From Clostridium formicaceticum (GTDB lineage: Bacteria > Bacillota > Clostridia > Peptostreptococcales > Natronincolaceae): 64,000 nucleotides of DNA. The notes under the pieces are model-generated. The model saw only the letters and a list, made by a program, of their open reading frames with translations. It had not been told where the DNA came from and ran no database searches. Both the position numbers and the translations under genes were made by a program. Shown here one piece after another: positions 9,053 to 18,594 of the stretch (positions within the stretch are counted from its first letter, which is position 1; each line of letters begins with the position of its first letter). Location: positions 434,001 to 498,000 of the forward strand of contig NZ_CP017603.1 of the NCBI RefSeq assembly GCF_001854185.1. The letters run 5' to 3'.

Positions 9053-9112
9053 GACATACGCCTATGAATTTTCATCTATTAAGATTTAAATTAAAGGCGT
9101 ATAACCTATAAA
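9053..9112. repeat. Family C element, shortened copy
   Basis: ATACGCCTATGAATTTT and a facing TTAAATTAAAGGCGTAT form an imperfect inverted repeat. The pattern matches the outer parts of the family C elements at 16036 and 45014 but lacks their central GC-rich part. Confidence 0.55.
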
Positions 9113-9180
9113 GACAGTCTATATCACTATATTTATTCACCTGTACTGTAATTTATTCAATCATAGAAGGAAAAAGTTGG

Positions 9181-9227
9181 TTAAATAAAAACCACAGCGA
9201 AAATCCTTCACTGTGGTTTTTATTTAA
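9181..9227. terminator. Terminator overlapping the transketolase stop codon
   Basis: A 17-bp stem TTAAATAAAAACCACAG with its inverse is interrupted by a 13-base loop. The stop codon of the transketolase C-terminal gene (9224-9226) lies inside one arm. Confidence 0.8.
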
Positions 9228-10168
9228 CCTTTTGTCTTTACTATATTGGTTACTGATTCCATAATCTTTTCTTTCGTCAAGCCATATTTTTGCAATAAGG
9301 CATCGGGTTTTCCAGATTCTCCAAAAGTATCTAGTGTTCCTATTCTTTTCATCGGCACTGGATGATTTTCTACGATCACTTCGGCCACTGCTGACCCTAA
9401 TCCTCCAATAATATTATGTTCTTCTACCGTCACAATAGCACCTGTTTCTTCAGCTGCTTTTATAATGATTTCCTTATCCAAAGGTTTAATCGTATGTATA
9501 TTAATCACTCTTACAGATAAGCCCTTTTCTTCTAATGCTTTACTGGCCTCCAATGCTTCACTTACCATAATACCTGTAGCTACGATGGTAGCATCTTTAC
9601 CATCTTTCAAAGTAACACCCTTGCCGATCTGGAATTGATAGGTAGTCTCATCGTTAATAACAGGGACACCCGATCTCCCTAAGCGAACATAGGCAGGCCC
9701 CTGCACTTCAGCTACAGCATGAATCGCTGCTTTTGCTTCCACTGCATCAGCAGGAACAATTACCGTCATGTTTGGAATCACTCTCATACAAGCTATATCT
9801 TCCAGCGCCTGATGAGAAGCACCATCTTCTCCTACCGTTAATCCTGCATGCGTTGCACATATTTTGACGTTTAATTTTGGATATCCGATAGAATTACGGA
9901 TAATTTCAAAGGCCCTGCCTGTAGCAAACATAGCAAAAGTACTAGCAAATGGAATTTTTCCTACTGTAGCTAAACCAGCTGCTGTTCCCATCAAATTTTG
10001 CTCAGCAATACCCATATTAAAAAATCTCTCAGGAAACTTTTTTGCAAAATCATTGGTTTTAGTAGACTTAGATAAATCCGCATCTAGCACCACTACATCA
10101 GGATTGTTATTGCCCAGTTCTATTAATGCTTGACCATAAGCTTCTCTTGTAGCTATTTTTTTAGTCAT
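9224..10168 (-). CDS. tkt: Transketolase, C-terminal subunit
   Basis: This is the pyrimidine-binding and C-terminal half of a split transketolase, 314 residues. With the N-terminal subunit it would transfer two-carbon units between sugar phosphates in the non-oxidative pentose phosphate pathway. Visible features are the cofactor-activating Glu in [17 protein letters not shown], the [16 protein letters not shown] loop and a transketolase C domain ([17 protein letters not shown]). It overlaps the upstream subunit gene by 8 bp, which points to coupled translation. ATG follows AGGAGGTG. The two-gene form is common in Clostridia and archaea. Confidence 0.93.
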   Translation of the reverse strand: MTKKIATREAYGQALIELGNNNPDVVVLDADLSKSTKTNDFAKKFPERFFNMGIAEQNLMGTAAGLATVGKIPFASTFAMFATGRAFEIIRNSIGYPKLNVKICATHAGLTVGEDGASHQALEDIACMRVIPNMTVIVPADAVEAKAAIHAVAEVQGPAYVRLGRSGVPVINDETTYQFQIGKGVTLKDGKDATIVATGIMVSEALEASKALEEKGLSVRVINIHTIKPLDKEIIIKAAEETGAIVTVEEHNIIGGLGSAVAEVIVENHPVPMKRIGTLDTFGESGKPDALLQKYGLTKEKIMESVTNIVKTKG

Positions 10169-10991
10169 TTATTTCACCTCCTAGCTCTTTTAATGCCTTA
10201 TCTTTCTCTTCCGCCTTTGGGGCATTGCCATGCCATTCTACTGCGTTTTCCATAAAAGAAACACCTTTTCCTTTAATGGTATTAGCAACAATCACAGTCG
10301 GCTTATCCTTTGTATTTTTCGCTTCCTCTAATGCTTTAATAATTTCTTCAAAGGAATGACCATCAATCTCTACTAAATGCCATCCAAAAGCCTTAAACTT
10401 GTCAGTAATAGGATCTACATTCATCACTTCTTTATTGGGTCCATCAATTTGTAATTTGTTAAAATCTATAATTGCTGTTAAGTTATCTAGTTTATAATGA
10501 GCCGCTGCCATAGCAGCTTCCCAAACAATTCCCTCTTGCAGCTCTCCATCCCCTAAAAGCGTATATATTCTATAGTCTTTTTTATCCATTTTTCCACCTA
10601 TAGCCATACCGCAGGAAGCTGAAAAACCTTGCCCTAGAGAACCAGTGGACATTTCAATGCCAGGTGTACCCTTCATGTCTGGATGACCCTGCAGCATAGC
10701 GTCAACTTTTCTTAGGCGATAAAGTTCTTCTTTGGGAAAATAGCCTTTTTCTGCTAAAGTAGCATATAGCACTGGAGCTGCATGCCCCTTTGATAAAACA
10801 AATCGATCTCTATCCTCCTTCTCAGGATTTTGAGGATCTACCTTCATCTCATGAAAATATAATGCTGTTAAAATATCCGCCGCTGATAATGAGCCTCCTG
10901 GATGTCCTGAAGCTGATTCATAAAGCATTTCAATAATATGTCTTCGTATTACATTTGACTTTTCCTTTAACAAATTGTAATCAATACTCAA
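10161..10991 (-). CDS. tkt: Transketolase, N-terminal (ThDP-binding) subunit
   Basis: This is the thiamine diphosphate-binding half of the split transketolase, 276 residues. The ThDP motif is present as [24 protein letters not shown], the substrate-binding His region as [14 protein letters not shown], and the phosphate loop as [10 protein letters not shown]. The start is TTG at 10991, seven bases after GGAGGG. It is the first gene of a two-gene unit, following the yitT gene by 12 bp, so it may also be read from the upstream cell-wall gene cluster. Confidence 0.93.
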   Translation of the reverse strand: MSIDYNLLKEKSNVIRRHIIEMLYESASGHPGGSLSAADILTALYFHEMKVDPQNPEKEDRDRFVLSKGHAAPVLYATLAEKGYFPKEELYRLRKVDAMLQGHPDMKGTPGIEMSTGSLGQGFSASCGMAIGGKMDKKDYRIYTLLGDGELQEGIVWEAAMAAAHYKLDNLTAIIDFNKLQIDGPNKEVMNVDPITDKFKAFGWHLVEIDGHSFEEIIKALEEAKNTKDKPTVIVANTIKGKGVSFMENAVEWHGNAPKAEEKDKALKELGGEIND

Positions 10992-11003
10992 AAGCTTTCC
11001 CTC

Positions 11004-11870
11004 CTATTTTTTTATTTCTTTAAACCCTTCACCTAATACCTCGTGAATGGTAGTTACCATAATAAAGGCTTTTTCATCCATTTCATAAACAACCTTCTTT
11101 AGTTTTGCCACTTGCGCACGATTTACTACACACAGCAACACTTCTCTTTTGTTACCAGTATAAAGCCCCCTGCCTTCTAAGGCAGTTACCCCTCTTCCAA
11201 CTTCTTCCATAATCCTTTTTCCAATTTGTTCAGAGTCCTTAGAAATGATATAAAAAGCCTTGGCATAACTTAAGTCTTCTACAATAAAATCTGCTAATTT
11301 TACAGCAATATAAAGGGCTATCACAGAATATAAAGAAGTTTCAATATTTCGTTGTATTACACCAGCTGTTGCAACAACAATTAAGTCTAGCAGCATCATT
11401 AGCTTAGCTGTACTAATACTAGGGAAATATTTGTTTAATATGGCTCCTGCTAAGTCTGTTCCCCCTGTTGTCCCACCAAAGCGAAAAACGGCACCTAAAC
11501 CAACACCCAAAAGAACCCCACCGTATATGGCTGCCAATAAAATATCCTGAGTAATAAGCGCTCCTTCTCCAAAGAGAATAAGAAACATCCTGATGAAAGC
11601 AGATAACATCAAGATGGCATAGGCCGTTTTTACACCAAAGACTTTTCCTAGTACGAGAAGCCCCACAATAAATAATGGAATATTAATAGCAAGATTTGTA
11701 ATATCAATGGGTATACCTATTAATTCTTCAATAAGAATAGCCAAACCTGTCACACCGCCGGGAGCAATCGTATTAGGTTTCAAAAAAAGGTTAAGACTTA
11801 TGGCCATCAAGGCACAGCCTATGGTAATACCTACATATTCTATCATAACATTATGCTTTTTATTACTCAA
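11004..11870 (-). CDS. YitT family membrane protein
   Basis: This protein of 288 residues has five to six membrane segments (DUF161 region, MEYVGITIGCALMAI through VKLADFIVEDL) and a C-terminal cytoplasmic DUF2179 domain (KAFYIISKDSEQIGKRIMEEVGRGVTAL). The transported substrate is unknown for the family. An ATG at 11876 touches GGAGGG directly. The in-frame TTG two codons later lies six bases from it, so I place the start at 11870. The gene is downstream of tagA and upstream of transketolase on the same strand. Confidence 0.85.
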   Translation of the reverse strand: MSNKKHNVMIEYVGITIGCALMAISLNLFLKPNTIAPGGVTGLAILIEELIGIPIDITNLAINIPLFIVGLLVLGKVFGVKTAYAILMLSAFIRMFLILFGEGALITQDILLAAIYGGVLLGVGLGAVFRFGGTTGGTDLAGAILNKYFPSISTAKLMMLLDLIVVATAGVIQRNIETSLYSVIALYIAVKLADFIVEDLSYAKAFYIISKDSEQIGKRIMEEVGRGVTALEGRGLYTGNKREVLLCVVNRAQVAKLKKVVYEMDEKAFIMVTTIHEVLGEGFKEIKK

Positions 11871-11909
11871 GATCATCCCTCCAGTGAGTAAACGCTTTAT
11901 AGCATAAAC

Positions 11910-12632
11910 CTATTCTTTTAAAGTTACACGAATCAAAAACTTTGGCAGAGCCATCATTCTCTTTATTCTCCAAGGTTCCTTTGCCAAACGATAAAACCAT
12001 TCTAAACCCAGCTTTTGAAAAAGAATGGGGGCTCTTTTGGCAGTACCGGCATAAATATCTACACTACCCCCTACCCCCATGGCTAACTTACAGTTTAGCT
12101 GGTGCTGATATTTATAAATCCATTTTTCCTGCTTAGGGGCTCCCAAACAGACAAAAAGAATATCTGGATTCGCCTGATTGATTTCTTCTATAATCTCCGG
12201 TTCATCCTTCCCTTGAAAGTAACCATGATAAAAACCAGCAATTTTAATGCCTTTATATTGTTTCTTCATATTTTCACAAGCCAATGCTGCTGTTCCTGGT
12301 TTTCCCCCTAATAAAAAGATGGATTTTCCTTTTTCTCCACAATAGGTTAGTAGCTTATCCATGGTATCAATTCCTGTAACCCGCTCCTTTAATCCTAATC
12401 CTTTTATTTTAGAAGCAATGATTAAACCAATGCCATCTGGTAATACTAAATCTGCTTCTTCAAGGACCCTAAACAAAGCTTCGTCTTGCTGCGCCATCAT
12501 GATAATTTCGGGATTAGGAGTATACACTTTTTTAACAGTGCTTCCCTCTAAAAAAGATGTCAATCGGTAAAATGCTTCTTCTTCTGTTATTTGATCAATC
12601 GGTACACCCAATATTTTAACCTGATTTCTCAT
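11910..12632 (-). CDS. tagA: WecG/TagA/CpsF family glycosyltransferase
   Basis: This is a GT26 glycosyltransferase of 240 residues that would add a sugar such as N-acetylmannosamine to an undecaprenyl-linked GlcNAc. That is an early step of wall teichoic acid or secondary cell-wall polymer synthesis. Motifs are TPNPEIIMMAQ near residue 39, EADLVLPDGIGLIIASK, LLGGKPG, and LFVCLGAPKQEKWI followed by MGVGGSVDIYAG. It overlaps csaB by 4 bp (ATGA), so the two are translationally coupled. The acceptor and sugar are inferred from family knowledge only. Confidence 0.9.
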   Translation of the reverse strand: MRNQVKILGVPIDQITEEEAFYRLTSFLEGSTVKKVYTPNPEIIMMAQQDEALFRVLEEADLVLPDGIGLIIASKIKGLGLKERVTGIDTMDKLLTYCGEKGKSIFLLGGKPGTAALACENMKKQYKGIKIAGFYHGYFQGKDEPEIIEEINQANPDILFVCLGAPKQEKWIYKYQHQLNCKLAMGVGGSVDIYAGTAKRAPILFQKLGLEWFYRLAKEPWRIKRMMALPKFLIRVTLKE

Positions 12633-13726
12633 GACTTATCTCCTTCTTGTATAAACTCTTTAAAGATCTCCACATTTAGTTGTACTTTCTTATCTAAATT
12701 CTTTTTAATTTCCTTGAGCTGCTGAATATATTCCCCTCTATTTTCAATAACGGAATCAATGGCTGTCCATAAGTTAATCATATCTAAACTTTCTACATTT
12801 CCTCCACTTTTTTGACCAGTTAATTTTAAAAAGCTAGTAATTTTCGTATCATATTCTAATCCCACCATAGGCACTTCAGCAATAGCTGAAAAAACCAAGG
12901 AGTGCAAACGCATTCCCAATAAAAGATCTAGCTTGCTTATCATCCCTATCATTTCTCTAGGATGATACTGTTTCGTAATAATCTTGGGCACTGTTTTCAT
13001 TCTATCGGCAATTTCTTGGGAAGTATTTATATCACTAGGGAATTGCATTGGAATAAAAACTACTTTATAGTTTCTACTAATCAAATAGTCCGCAGTCTGT
13101 GCAATCACTTCTTTATAACTGGTTTGTCCCTTCCATTCTCTTATAGATATGCCTACCCATTTTTTTGTTAAATCCATTTCTTCTTGACGAAAAATTTTTT
13201 CAATTCTCCTATCGTCAACCATCTCTAAACCCAAAGCAATATCTGCCGTTACCATAATATCTTTTTTTATTCCTAATGCTTGCATTGCTTCCTTGGATTG
13301 ATAATCTCTTACAGTAATTCTGTCTACTTGATTGATAATATGGCTTACAAGTTTTTTATTCAAATAACCCGTAATCGGCCCAAAACCATTCCCATAAAAC
13401 ATAACTCTTTTTCCTAATTTTTTTGCTACTAAGATAATCGCCAAATAATAAAGTAAAGATCTACTGCTGGTTACATCCTGCAGGATAGATCCACCACCAC
13501 TAATCACAACATCAGATGCTTTAATAGCCTTAATAATCTCTTGAAAGCTATTTCGGCTAACAGCATGAATCTTATATTTCTTCATTGTATCTTTAGCATT
13601 ATAGCTAAGGGCGGTTAACTTGGCTTGTGGTACTACCTCTTTTATTTCCTTTACAATCGCTTCTAAAATTGCTTCATCTCCTGTATTATGAAATCCATAG
13701 TAACCAAACAAGAATATATTTTTCAT
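12629..13726 (-). CDS. csaB: CsaB-type polysaccharide pyruvyl transferase
   Basis: This 365-residue protein of the PS_pyruv_trans family would transfer a ketal pyruvate from phosphoenolpyruvate to a cell-wall polysaccharide. In Bacillus, CsaB pyruvylation creates the anchor for SLH-domain proteins. Visible features are the N-terminal FGYYGFHNTGDEAILEAI, a SGGGSILQDVTSSRSLLYYL loop and the C-terminal LLLGMRLHSLVFSAIAEVPMVGLEYDTKI, all typical of the family. It is coupled to tagA and follows a large membrane protein gene (13799-15979). No SLH-domain protein is encoded in the window. Confidence 0.9.
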   Translation of the reverse strand: MKNIFLFGYYGFHNTGDEAILEAIVKEIKEVVPQAKLTALSYNAKDTMKKYKIHAVSRNSFQEIIKAIKASDVVISGGGSILQDVTSSRSLLYYLAIILVAKKLGKRVMFYGNGFGPITGYLNKKLVSHIINQVDRITVRDYQSKEAMQALGIKKDIMVTADIALGLEMVDDRRIEKIFRQEEMDLTKKWVGISIREWKGQTSYKEVIAQTADYLISRNYKVVFIPMQFPSDINTSQEIADRMKTVPKIITKQYHPREMIGMISKLDLLLGMRLHSLVFSAIAEVPMVGLEYDTKITSFLKLTGQKSGGNVESLDMINLWTAIDSVIENRGEYIQQLKEIKKNLDKKVQLNVEIFKEFIQEGDKS

Positions 13727-13798
13727 TTGTTTCTTCCTCTCTTGCCTTTTGAGATTGAAGGAAGGGCTAGTTCCTTATCATAAGATTTGCTTACTACT

Positions 13799-15979
13799 TT
13801 ACTGAAATATTTTCCTTTCCTTAACATACTTCAAGAATTTTATACCAATCTCAAATAGTAGAATATAGATAGTACCTATTACAATCCCAATTACTAATGC
13901 GTAAAAGGTTCTTGCTACAGACAAGTATACAGGGGTTCTTAAATGGCTAAAGGTATTTACAATTGAAGTTTGCCCTATCACAGCAACTAGTCCTGATAAA
14001 AATGCTAAAAGTTTTATTTTATTCTTTGCAAAGTATATTCCCACCATCAAAGCAGGAAAACCTATAAGAAACTCTTTATTTCTAGGTCTAGCTAGTAGAT
14101 TTTCTTCCAATATATTTCTAAAAATTAGTTCCATTGTAGAGGCTTGGACGCCGGTCTCATGACCTGTTCTAGCTAGGTAAATATAGCCTACACCTAAAAA
14201 CAGGACTACAGAAACAACATAAATAATTTTTATATCCTCAAACAAAAAGTTTTTTATATCTTTATATCTCAAAAAAGGTTCTTGGTCTTTTTTATTCTTT
14301 CTTTTATAGCCAAAATAAGACGCATAAATTGCAACATAAGCAATGATTGGTACCACCTGTCCTATTTTTACTCCCCTAAAAATATCCATCTCTAGCAAAT
14401 ACTCGATATGGGATAAAATTGCAGCTACGAATAATCCTCCTAAAAACGATATAGCAGAAACGATGATTAAGTCTCTAACAGCATAAAGGATTTGTTGATG
14501 TAGTTTGTTAGTTTTTTCTTCTTTATATACATAATGAAAACATCTATTACAAAAGTACACCATCGCCAAAGAGGGGAATGCCATCGCCGCCCATAGAGCC
14601 ATGACCTTATCTGCCAACATGGGTCTTACAACGAAGGCAGCAGGTACTAAAAGTAAACCTATCGCTAACAAACCATATTTCATTTTCTTATTTAATTTTA
14701 ATAAATAGCCTAGTAACAAAATGCTGGCGGCAACAATGCCCCAACCCATTAGGGTTTGTTTTGCAATCCTCACCCGAATAGAATCCATTGTACTACTTCT
14801 TCCTAAAGTCATGCCATGTTGCCCAATTCTCGTTTCAAATCTTTCAAACATCTTCTCATATTCACTATAATCTGTGAGATAAATAAATTGATCATACCTT
14901 ATATTATATTTATCATGTTTAATAGGTTTAAAATAAATCAGCCTAATATTTCTTTCTGTTACTGCTCTATATAAAGTATTTTCTATTTCCTCCGCACCTT
15001 CATAGTTATAATATTTGAATCTTTCTTGGATATAAGGCCAAACAGAAAAAATTCTTACAGCGTTGTAGTCTAAGCTTCTAACCATTAGGTCTATACCATC
15101 CTGATCTAAATGGCTTCTTTGTACAGATGTTTCAATTAACCCTGCTTTTATATCATTTGCTATCATATATCTAGTTACTAAGTCATCTGCCACTGGATAG
15201 CCTAATACTTCTCCACCACTAAAAATAAACACTGATGGCTTCATTGCATAAGTTTCAAATTCTTCAAAAACAGTTTCTAGATATGTTTCTGACATCCAAG
15301 CTTTATAGGTATATGGTCTTGGTAATACTTTCAATCCACTTTCTTTAATCGTGTTGATTTTTTCAACATCAAAACCTAACCCTACCTGCATTAGTTTTGA
15401 AGAATAGGGCTTATGCCTTTGAAGAGATGCTTTTCTATCTGCATCAATCAAGTAAAGATTTTGTTGATATAAAGCATCTTCTATCGTCCCCTTCATCACG
15501 ATGGCAAAAGGGGCTTGATGCGAAAGAATTTCAAAATGTTCAGTATCGTATCGCTCTGTTAGTCCTTTGGCTATAAAATCAAAAACTTCTTGGGTCCTTG
15601 TTGTAACAAAAACATCAAACTCATTGATCTGGCCACCATCAACATACGTTGCTACTTCAGAAGAGTAGGTTTCTTTCCAATTTCCCTGCTGTAATAGCTC
15701 CCAGCCCATAAGTACTTCTAGCTGCTTATTTTGCATCAGTAAAGACTCTAAGTTTTCTTCTTGAAGGTCAACATACTCTATACCTAAGCCACTAAATTTC
15801 TTAAACCACCATGACAATGTTTCCTCTGATTGGTTGGCCATATCTTGAAATTCAGTATAGCTTAGTACTATCTCTACAACTTTATTATTAGACTCAACAT
15901 TGATTCTCGTACTTAAGGTAGTAGCCAAGGCGAATATACTTACCAATAATATTAATAGAAATATAGCATTTTTCTTCAT
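13799..15979 (-). CDS. Large multispanning membrane protein (DUF5693-like)
   Basis: This 726-residue protein has an N-terminal membrane segment, an external domain of about 390 residues, and some ten membrane segments in the C-terminal half. I read it as the DUF5693 family, which is often next to csaB. The external part has GLGIEYVDLQEENLESLL, VGLGFDVEKIN and GYPVADDLVTRYMIAND, hinting at a degenerate TIM-barrel-like fold. No catalytic signature is clear. The frame opens earlier, but an ATG at 15979, seven bases after GGGGTG, is the best start. A role in exporting or assembling the pyruvylated wall polymer is an inference from neighbours. Confidence 0.75.
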   Translation of the reverse strand: MKKNAIFLLILLVSIFALATTLSTRINVESNNKVVEIVLSYTEFQDMANQSEETLSWWFKKFSGLGIEYVDLQEENLESLLMQNKQLEVLMGWELLQQGNWKETYSSEVATYVDGGQINEFDVFVTTRTQEVFDFIAKGLTERYDTEHFEILSHQAPFAIVMKGTIEDALYQQNLYLIDADRKASLQRHKPYSSKLMQVGLGFDVEKINTIKESGLKVLPRPYTYKAWMSETYLETVFEEFETYAMKPSVFIFSGGEVLGYPVADDLVTRYMIANDIKAGLIETSVQRSHLDQDGIDLMVRSLDYNAVRIFSVWPYIQERFKYYNYEGAEEIENTLYRAVTERNIRLIYFKPIKHDKYNIRYDQFIYLTDYSEYEKMFERFETRIGQHGMTLGRSSTMDSIRVRIAKQTLMGWGIVAASILLLGYLLKLNKKMKYGLLAIGLLLVPAAFVVRPMLADKVMALWAAMAFPSLAMVYFCNRCFHYVYKEEKTNKLHQQILYAVRDLIIVSAISFLGGLFVAAILSHIEYLLEMDIFRGVKIGQVVPIIAYVAIYASYFGYKRKNKKDQEPFLRYKDIKNFLFEDIKIIYVVSVVLFLGVGYIYLARTGHETGVQASTMELIFRNILEENLLARPRNKEFLIGFPALMVGIYFAKNKIKLLAFLSGLVAVIGQTSIVNTFSHLRTPVYLSVARTFYALVIGIVIGTIYILLFEIGIKFLKYVKERKIFQ

Positions 15980-16035
15980 CAAAAGCACCCCATCAATCTT
16001 TAGTTTTTTCTTAAAATATAGCATTATTTTCTGCT

Positions 16036-16152
16036 TATAGATGTGCGCTTCTAAAGTTAAATTTTAATATACACGGTCTACGGTTTCGCCCCAAAACCTG
16101 GGCTGCAAATGTAACCCTTAGTATATTAAAATTTAAGGTCGCACATCTATAG
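16036..16152. repeat. Family C inverted-repeat element, full copy
   Basis: TATAGATGTGCG at one end faces CGCACATCTATA at the other. Inner arms TTAAATTTTAATATAC and GTATATTAAAATTTAA flank a GC-richer centre. The element is about 117 bp, has no coding capacity and looks like a miniature inverted-repeat element. Related copies are at 45014 and 9053, and a solo end is near 27589. Confidence 0.7.
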
Positions 16153-16221
16153 AGTTAAAACGCAGGTTTTAAAGTATATATCAATTCTATAGATACGTTA
16201 CTCTGTATATTATAATAGTAC

Positions 16222-17322
16222 TTATACTCCCCGCTGTAAAGTAACTTTTTTTGCCTTTCTATCACGATTATATTGTTTAAATGATCTCTTTCCAGCGTTA
16301 TATATTATTGCTAAAGGCACAACACTTCCGTATACGATCATTGTGGTTAATATAAATCTTCTAGTAATAGAAAGAAGACCTGCTTCTGTCATCATTTTTT
16401 CTGATAAAAAGATGACAAGTGGATGACTTAAGTAAATATAAAAAGAGGCTTTGCTAATTTTCTTTGCTGATTTATAAAGAAAGCCATCTTCTTTTTCCCC
16501 TACATAGTAGGCTATGACAAAGTAGAACATAATTGCAGTAAAGCAGAAAACAGACCAAGTTATCTCCATTACAAAGTTGTCTATTGATTTTTGCAAAACA
16601 TGATATTCATAAAATTGATAAGCATAGTAACAGGTGCTAACAGCATGTGCTGCCCCAATAAAGTACCTGTGCCTTATAAGCTTCTCCCTGATAGCATCAA
16701 TATCTATGGCAGCATAGCAGCCTAGTCCAAAGAAAAATACATATCTGGCAAAAAACCGATCCGCATAAGGAAACTTCACATATTTTACGGCTAACAAACT
16801 AATCATACATAAAATTATCAATACTAAACCCGGTTTAAAGTTTTTAAAGATATATAGAAACACCCAAAATAATAAATAAAATTGTAGTATTGTCAAAATA
16901 AAGTACAAGTGATAGGTCATATCCGCTAACAAAAGCTTTTCCCTAAGAAATTCCCAAGAAAAAACATAATATTTTTCATGAATGTAGTATCTATAATAAA
17001 TCAACGTCCATATCATATAGGGGATCAACGTAGTGGAAAGTCTTTTCTTAAGAAAGCTACAGTAACTAAAGCGCTTATCTTTATAGCCATAAAATAATGT
17101 CAGGCCGCTTAAAAAGATAAAAGTGGGTGTAGTAAACTTTACACTTCGATTTAATAAAATAAATAGTTTCATGTGTATGCTATCCCTTAATAGCGTAGTC
17201 AACGGAATAGCACTTATATGCACCATTGCCACGGATAAACAAGCAATAGCCCTTAAAACATTTGCTTCTCTAATTTGCTTTTTCACCAACATCACCAACC
17301 TATGCATTTGTTTCTGGGTCAA
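16222..17322 (-). CDS. Acyltransferase 3 family membrane protein
   Basis: This integral membrane protein of up to 366 residues has about ten membrane segments and matches the acyltransferase 3 (OafA/YrhL-like) family. Near the N-terminus ANVLRAIACLSVAMVHISAIP carries the typical Arg and catalytic His, and SFYIYLSHPLVIFL is near the C-terminus. Such enzymes O-acetylate or succinylate surface polysaccharides, and its place after the tagA-csaB cluster suggests a wall polymer substrate (inference). The start is uncertain: the frame opens with TTG at 17322, while ATG at 17307 or 17292 is also possible, the latter with a weak AGGTTG nearby. Confidence 0.8.
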   Translation of the reverse strand: MTQKQMHRLVMLVKKQIREANVLRAIACLSVAMVHISAIPLTTLLRDSIHMKLFILLNRSVKFTTPTFIFLSGLTLFYGYKDKRFSYCSFLKKRLSTTLIPYMIWTLIYYRYYIHEKYYVFSWEFLREKLLLADMTYHLYFILTILQFYLLFWVFLYIFKNFKPGLVLIILCMISLLAVKYVKFPYADRFFARYVFFFGLGCYAAIDIDAIREKLIRHRYFIGAAHAVSTCYYAYQFYEYHVLQKSIDNFVMEITWSVFCFTAIMFYFVIAYYVGEKEDGFLYKSAKKISKASFYIYLSHPLVIFLSEKMMTEAGLLSITRRFILTTMIVYGSVVPLAIIYNAGKRSFKQYNRDRKAKKVTLQRGV

Positions 17323-17408
17323 CGCATAAATGATTGTCTAGGTCGTAGACATCTCTTTATAGCAGTAGCGCCACACTTGATAAATTTTTTCATTCATTCT
17401 ATGCTAGA

Positions 17409-17447
17409 AAAAAGACTTCCTTCATAGAGATGGGAAGTCTAAAAAAA
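17409..17447 (-). terminator. Terminator of the 17470-17961 gene
   Basis: On the minus strand AGACTTCC and GGAAGTCT form a stem followed by TTTTTT, about 25 bases after the stop codon. Confidence 0.75.
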
Positions 17448-17469
17448 CAAATCTATCAATCTTTATCTA

Positions 17470-17961
17470 TTATTTCTCAGTTCTATAGACACCTCTAACC
17501 ATTAAAATCACATGATCATCCATCGCACGAACACCCCTGCCATCACTCTTTGGCACAATATGCAAATGATTAGGAAGAATAGATTGATTTTTCTGGATGT
17601 CTCTTCCTGCAGTTACATTTGCAAGTCCCCCACTGGGACTATCAATCGCTACAGCAGTTCCACCCCGCAGGATAATTTCAGCACCTTCTTCAGCAATCAA
17701 TCTTTCACCAATTTTTAAAAAAACAATATCTATTTTTGATGTTGTTAAAGGTTCTTCACTTGGTTGAGGTTGAGGGCTTGGGGAAGATGAAGCTTTGTCA
17801 TCTATGTAAACCTTTAGCTGTTGTATCCTCTGCTCTACATAAGATAGTGTAACAATCGGATCTTCACTAGAGCCTGGTTCTCTGCTATTGGCATAAACAA
17901 ATTGTGCGATAATTGCTAAAGTGATGATGAGTACAATTACAAATATTGACGTTTTTTTCAC
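17470..17961 (-). CDS. Small secreted protein of unknown function
   Basis: This 163-residue protein has an N-terminal hydrophobic segment at 4-24, either a signal peptide or a membrane anchor. A Ser/Pro-rich linker lies near residues 58-72 (SSSPSPQPQPSEEP). The beta-rich C-terminal domain includes VFLKIGERLIAEEGAEIILRGG, GGLANVTAGRDI and NHLHIVPKSDGRGVRA. I think similar proteins occur in other Clostridia but know no function. The start is GTG at 17961, about nine bases after GGGGG. A family A repeat lies just upstream, between the gene and any promoter. Confidence 0.75.
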   Translation of the reverse strand: MKKTSIFVIVLIITLAIIAQFVYANSREPGSSEDPIVTLSYVEQRIQQLKVYIDDKASSSPSPQPQPSEEPLTTSKIDIVFLKIGERLIAEEGAEIILRGGTAVAIDSPSGGLANVTAGRDIQKNQSILPNHLHIVPKSDGRGVRAMDDHVILMVRGVYRTEK

Positions 17962-17986
17962 TTTTTCATCCCCCTTGTTTATCTTA

Positions 17987-18101
17987 TTATCAAATACTTT
18001 ACTGGGTTAAGACCCCCACTTCTATAAGTGGGCTTTGAATCAGGTGGAGTAGAGTCTCCATCTGATTCCCCGATGTTCAGCTTTAGCTGGACGAGTTCAC
18101 T
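17987..18101 (+). repeat. Family A palindromic element, copy 2
   Basis: This 115-bp element starts TTATCAAATACTTTACTGGG and ends GACGAGTTCACT. By eye it differs from copy 3 by about one base (CCCGATG versus CCCTATG). Three hairpins are intact. The near-identity suggests recent movement. It lies 25 bp upstream of the start codon of the minus-strand secreted-protein gene. Confidence 0.8.
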
Positions 18102-18212
18102 CAAGTATACTACCTAGTATTTTTGACTGTTCTATTATTATACTATATATCCTTCTTCAATGGAAGTTTTATAGCATTCTCCTTCTTTTAAACATTTATG
18201 CAGGGCATGCAA

Positions 18213-18244
18213 AAAGACTTAAGTCTTCTTTATCTTAAGTCTTT
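18213..18244 (-). terminator. Terminator overlapping the ndoA stop codon
   Basis: AAGACTTAAG and CTTAAGTCTT form a stem with an eight- to ten-base loop. On the minus strand it is followed by TTTTTGC. The ndoA stop codon (18243-18245) lies at its base. Confidence 0.8.
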
Positions 18245-18593
18245 AAAAATCTACTAACCCTAAGCTTATCAAAAGTGCCTCACTTACCTTTATCATCATT
18301 TCATCATCTAAATGACCTATCTTTTCTTCTAATCTTCTTTTATCAATTGTTCTAATTTGTTCTAGCAGTATAACCGAATCTTTTGTTAATCCATATTCTG
18401 AGGCTGCAATTTCTACATGGGTAGGAAGCTTGGCTTTATTGATTTGAGAAGTAATAGCTGCAATAATAACTGTAGGACTATATCGATTGCCTATATCATT
18501 TTGAACAACAAGAACGGGTCTGGTTCCCCCCTGCTCAGATCCTATAACAGGACTTAAGTCTGCATAATATATGTCGCCTCTTTTAACAACCAA
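18243..18593 (-). CDS. ndoA: MazF/EndoA-type endoribonuclease toxin
   Basis: This is a type II toxin of the PemK/MazF family that would cleave single-stranded mRNA at short sequence motifs. The segment [32 protein letters not shown] is very close to Bacillus EndoA, including the catalytic Arg and later Thr ([20 protein letters not shown]). The frame opens with GTG at 18602, but that codon lies inside the ribosome site. TTG at 18593, ten bases after GGAG, gives 116 residues, the usual EndoA length, and starts one base after the antitoxin stop codon. The alr-ndoAI-ndoA order is the classic Bacillus/Clostridium arrangement. Confidence 0.92.
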   Translation of the reverse strand: MVVKRGDIYYADLSPVIGSEQGGTRPVLVVQNDIGNRYSPTVIIAAITSQINKAKLPTHVEIAASEYGLTKDSVILLEQIRTIDKRRLEEKIGHLDDEMMIKVSEALLISLGLVDF

Positions 18594-18594
18594 T

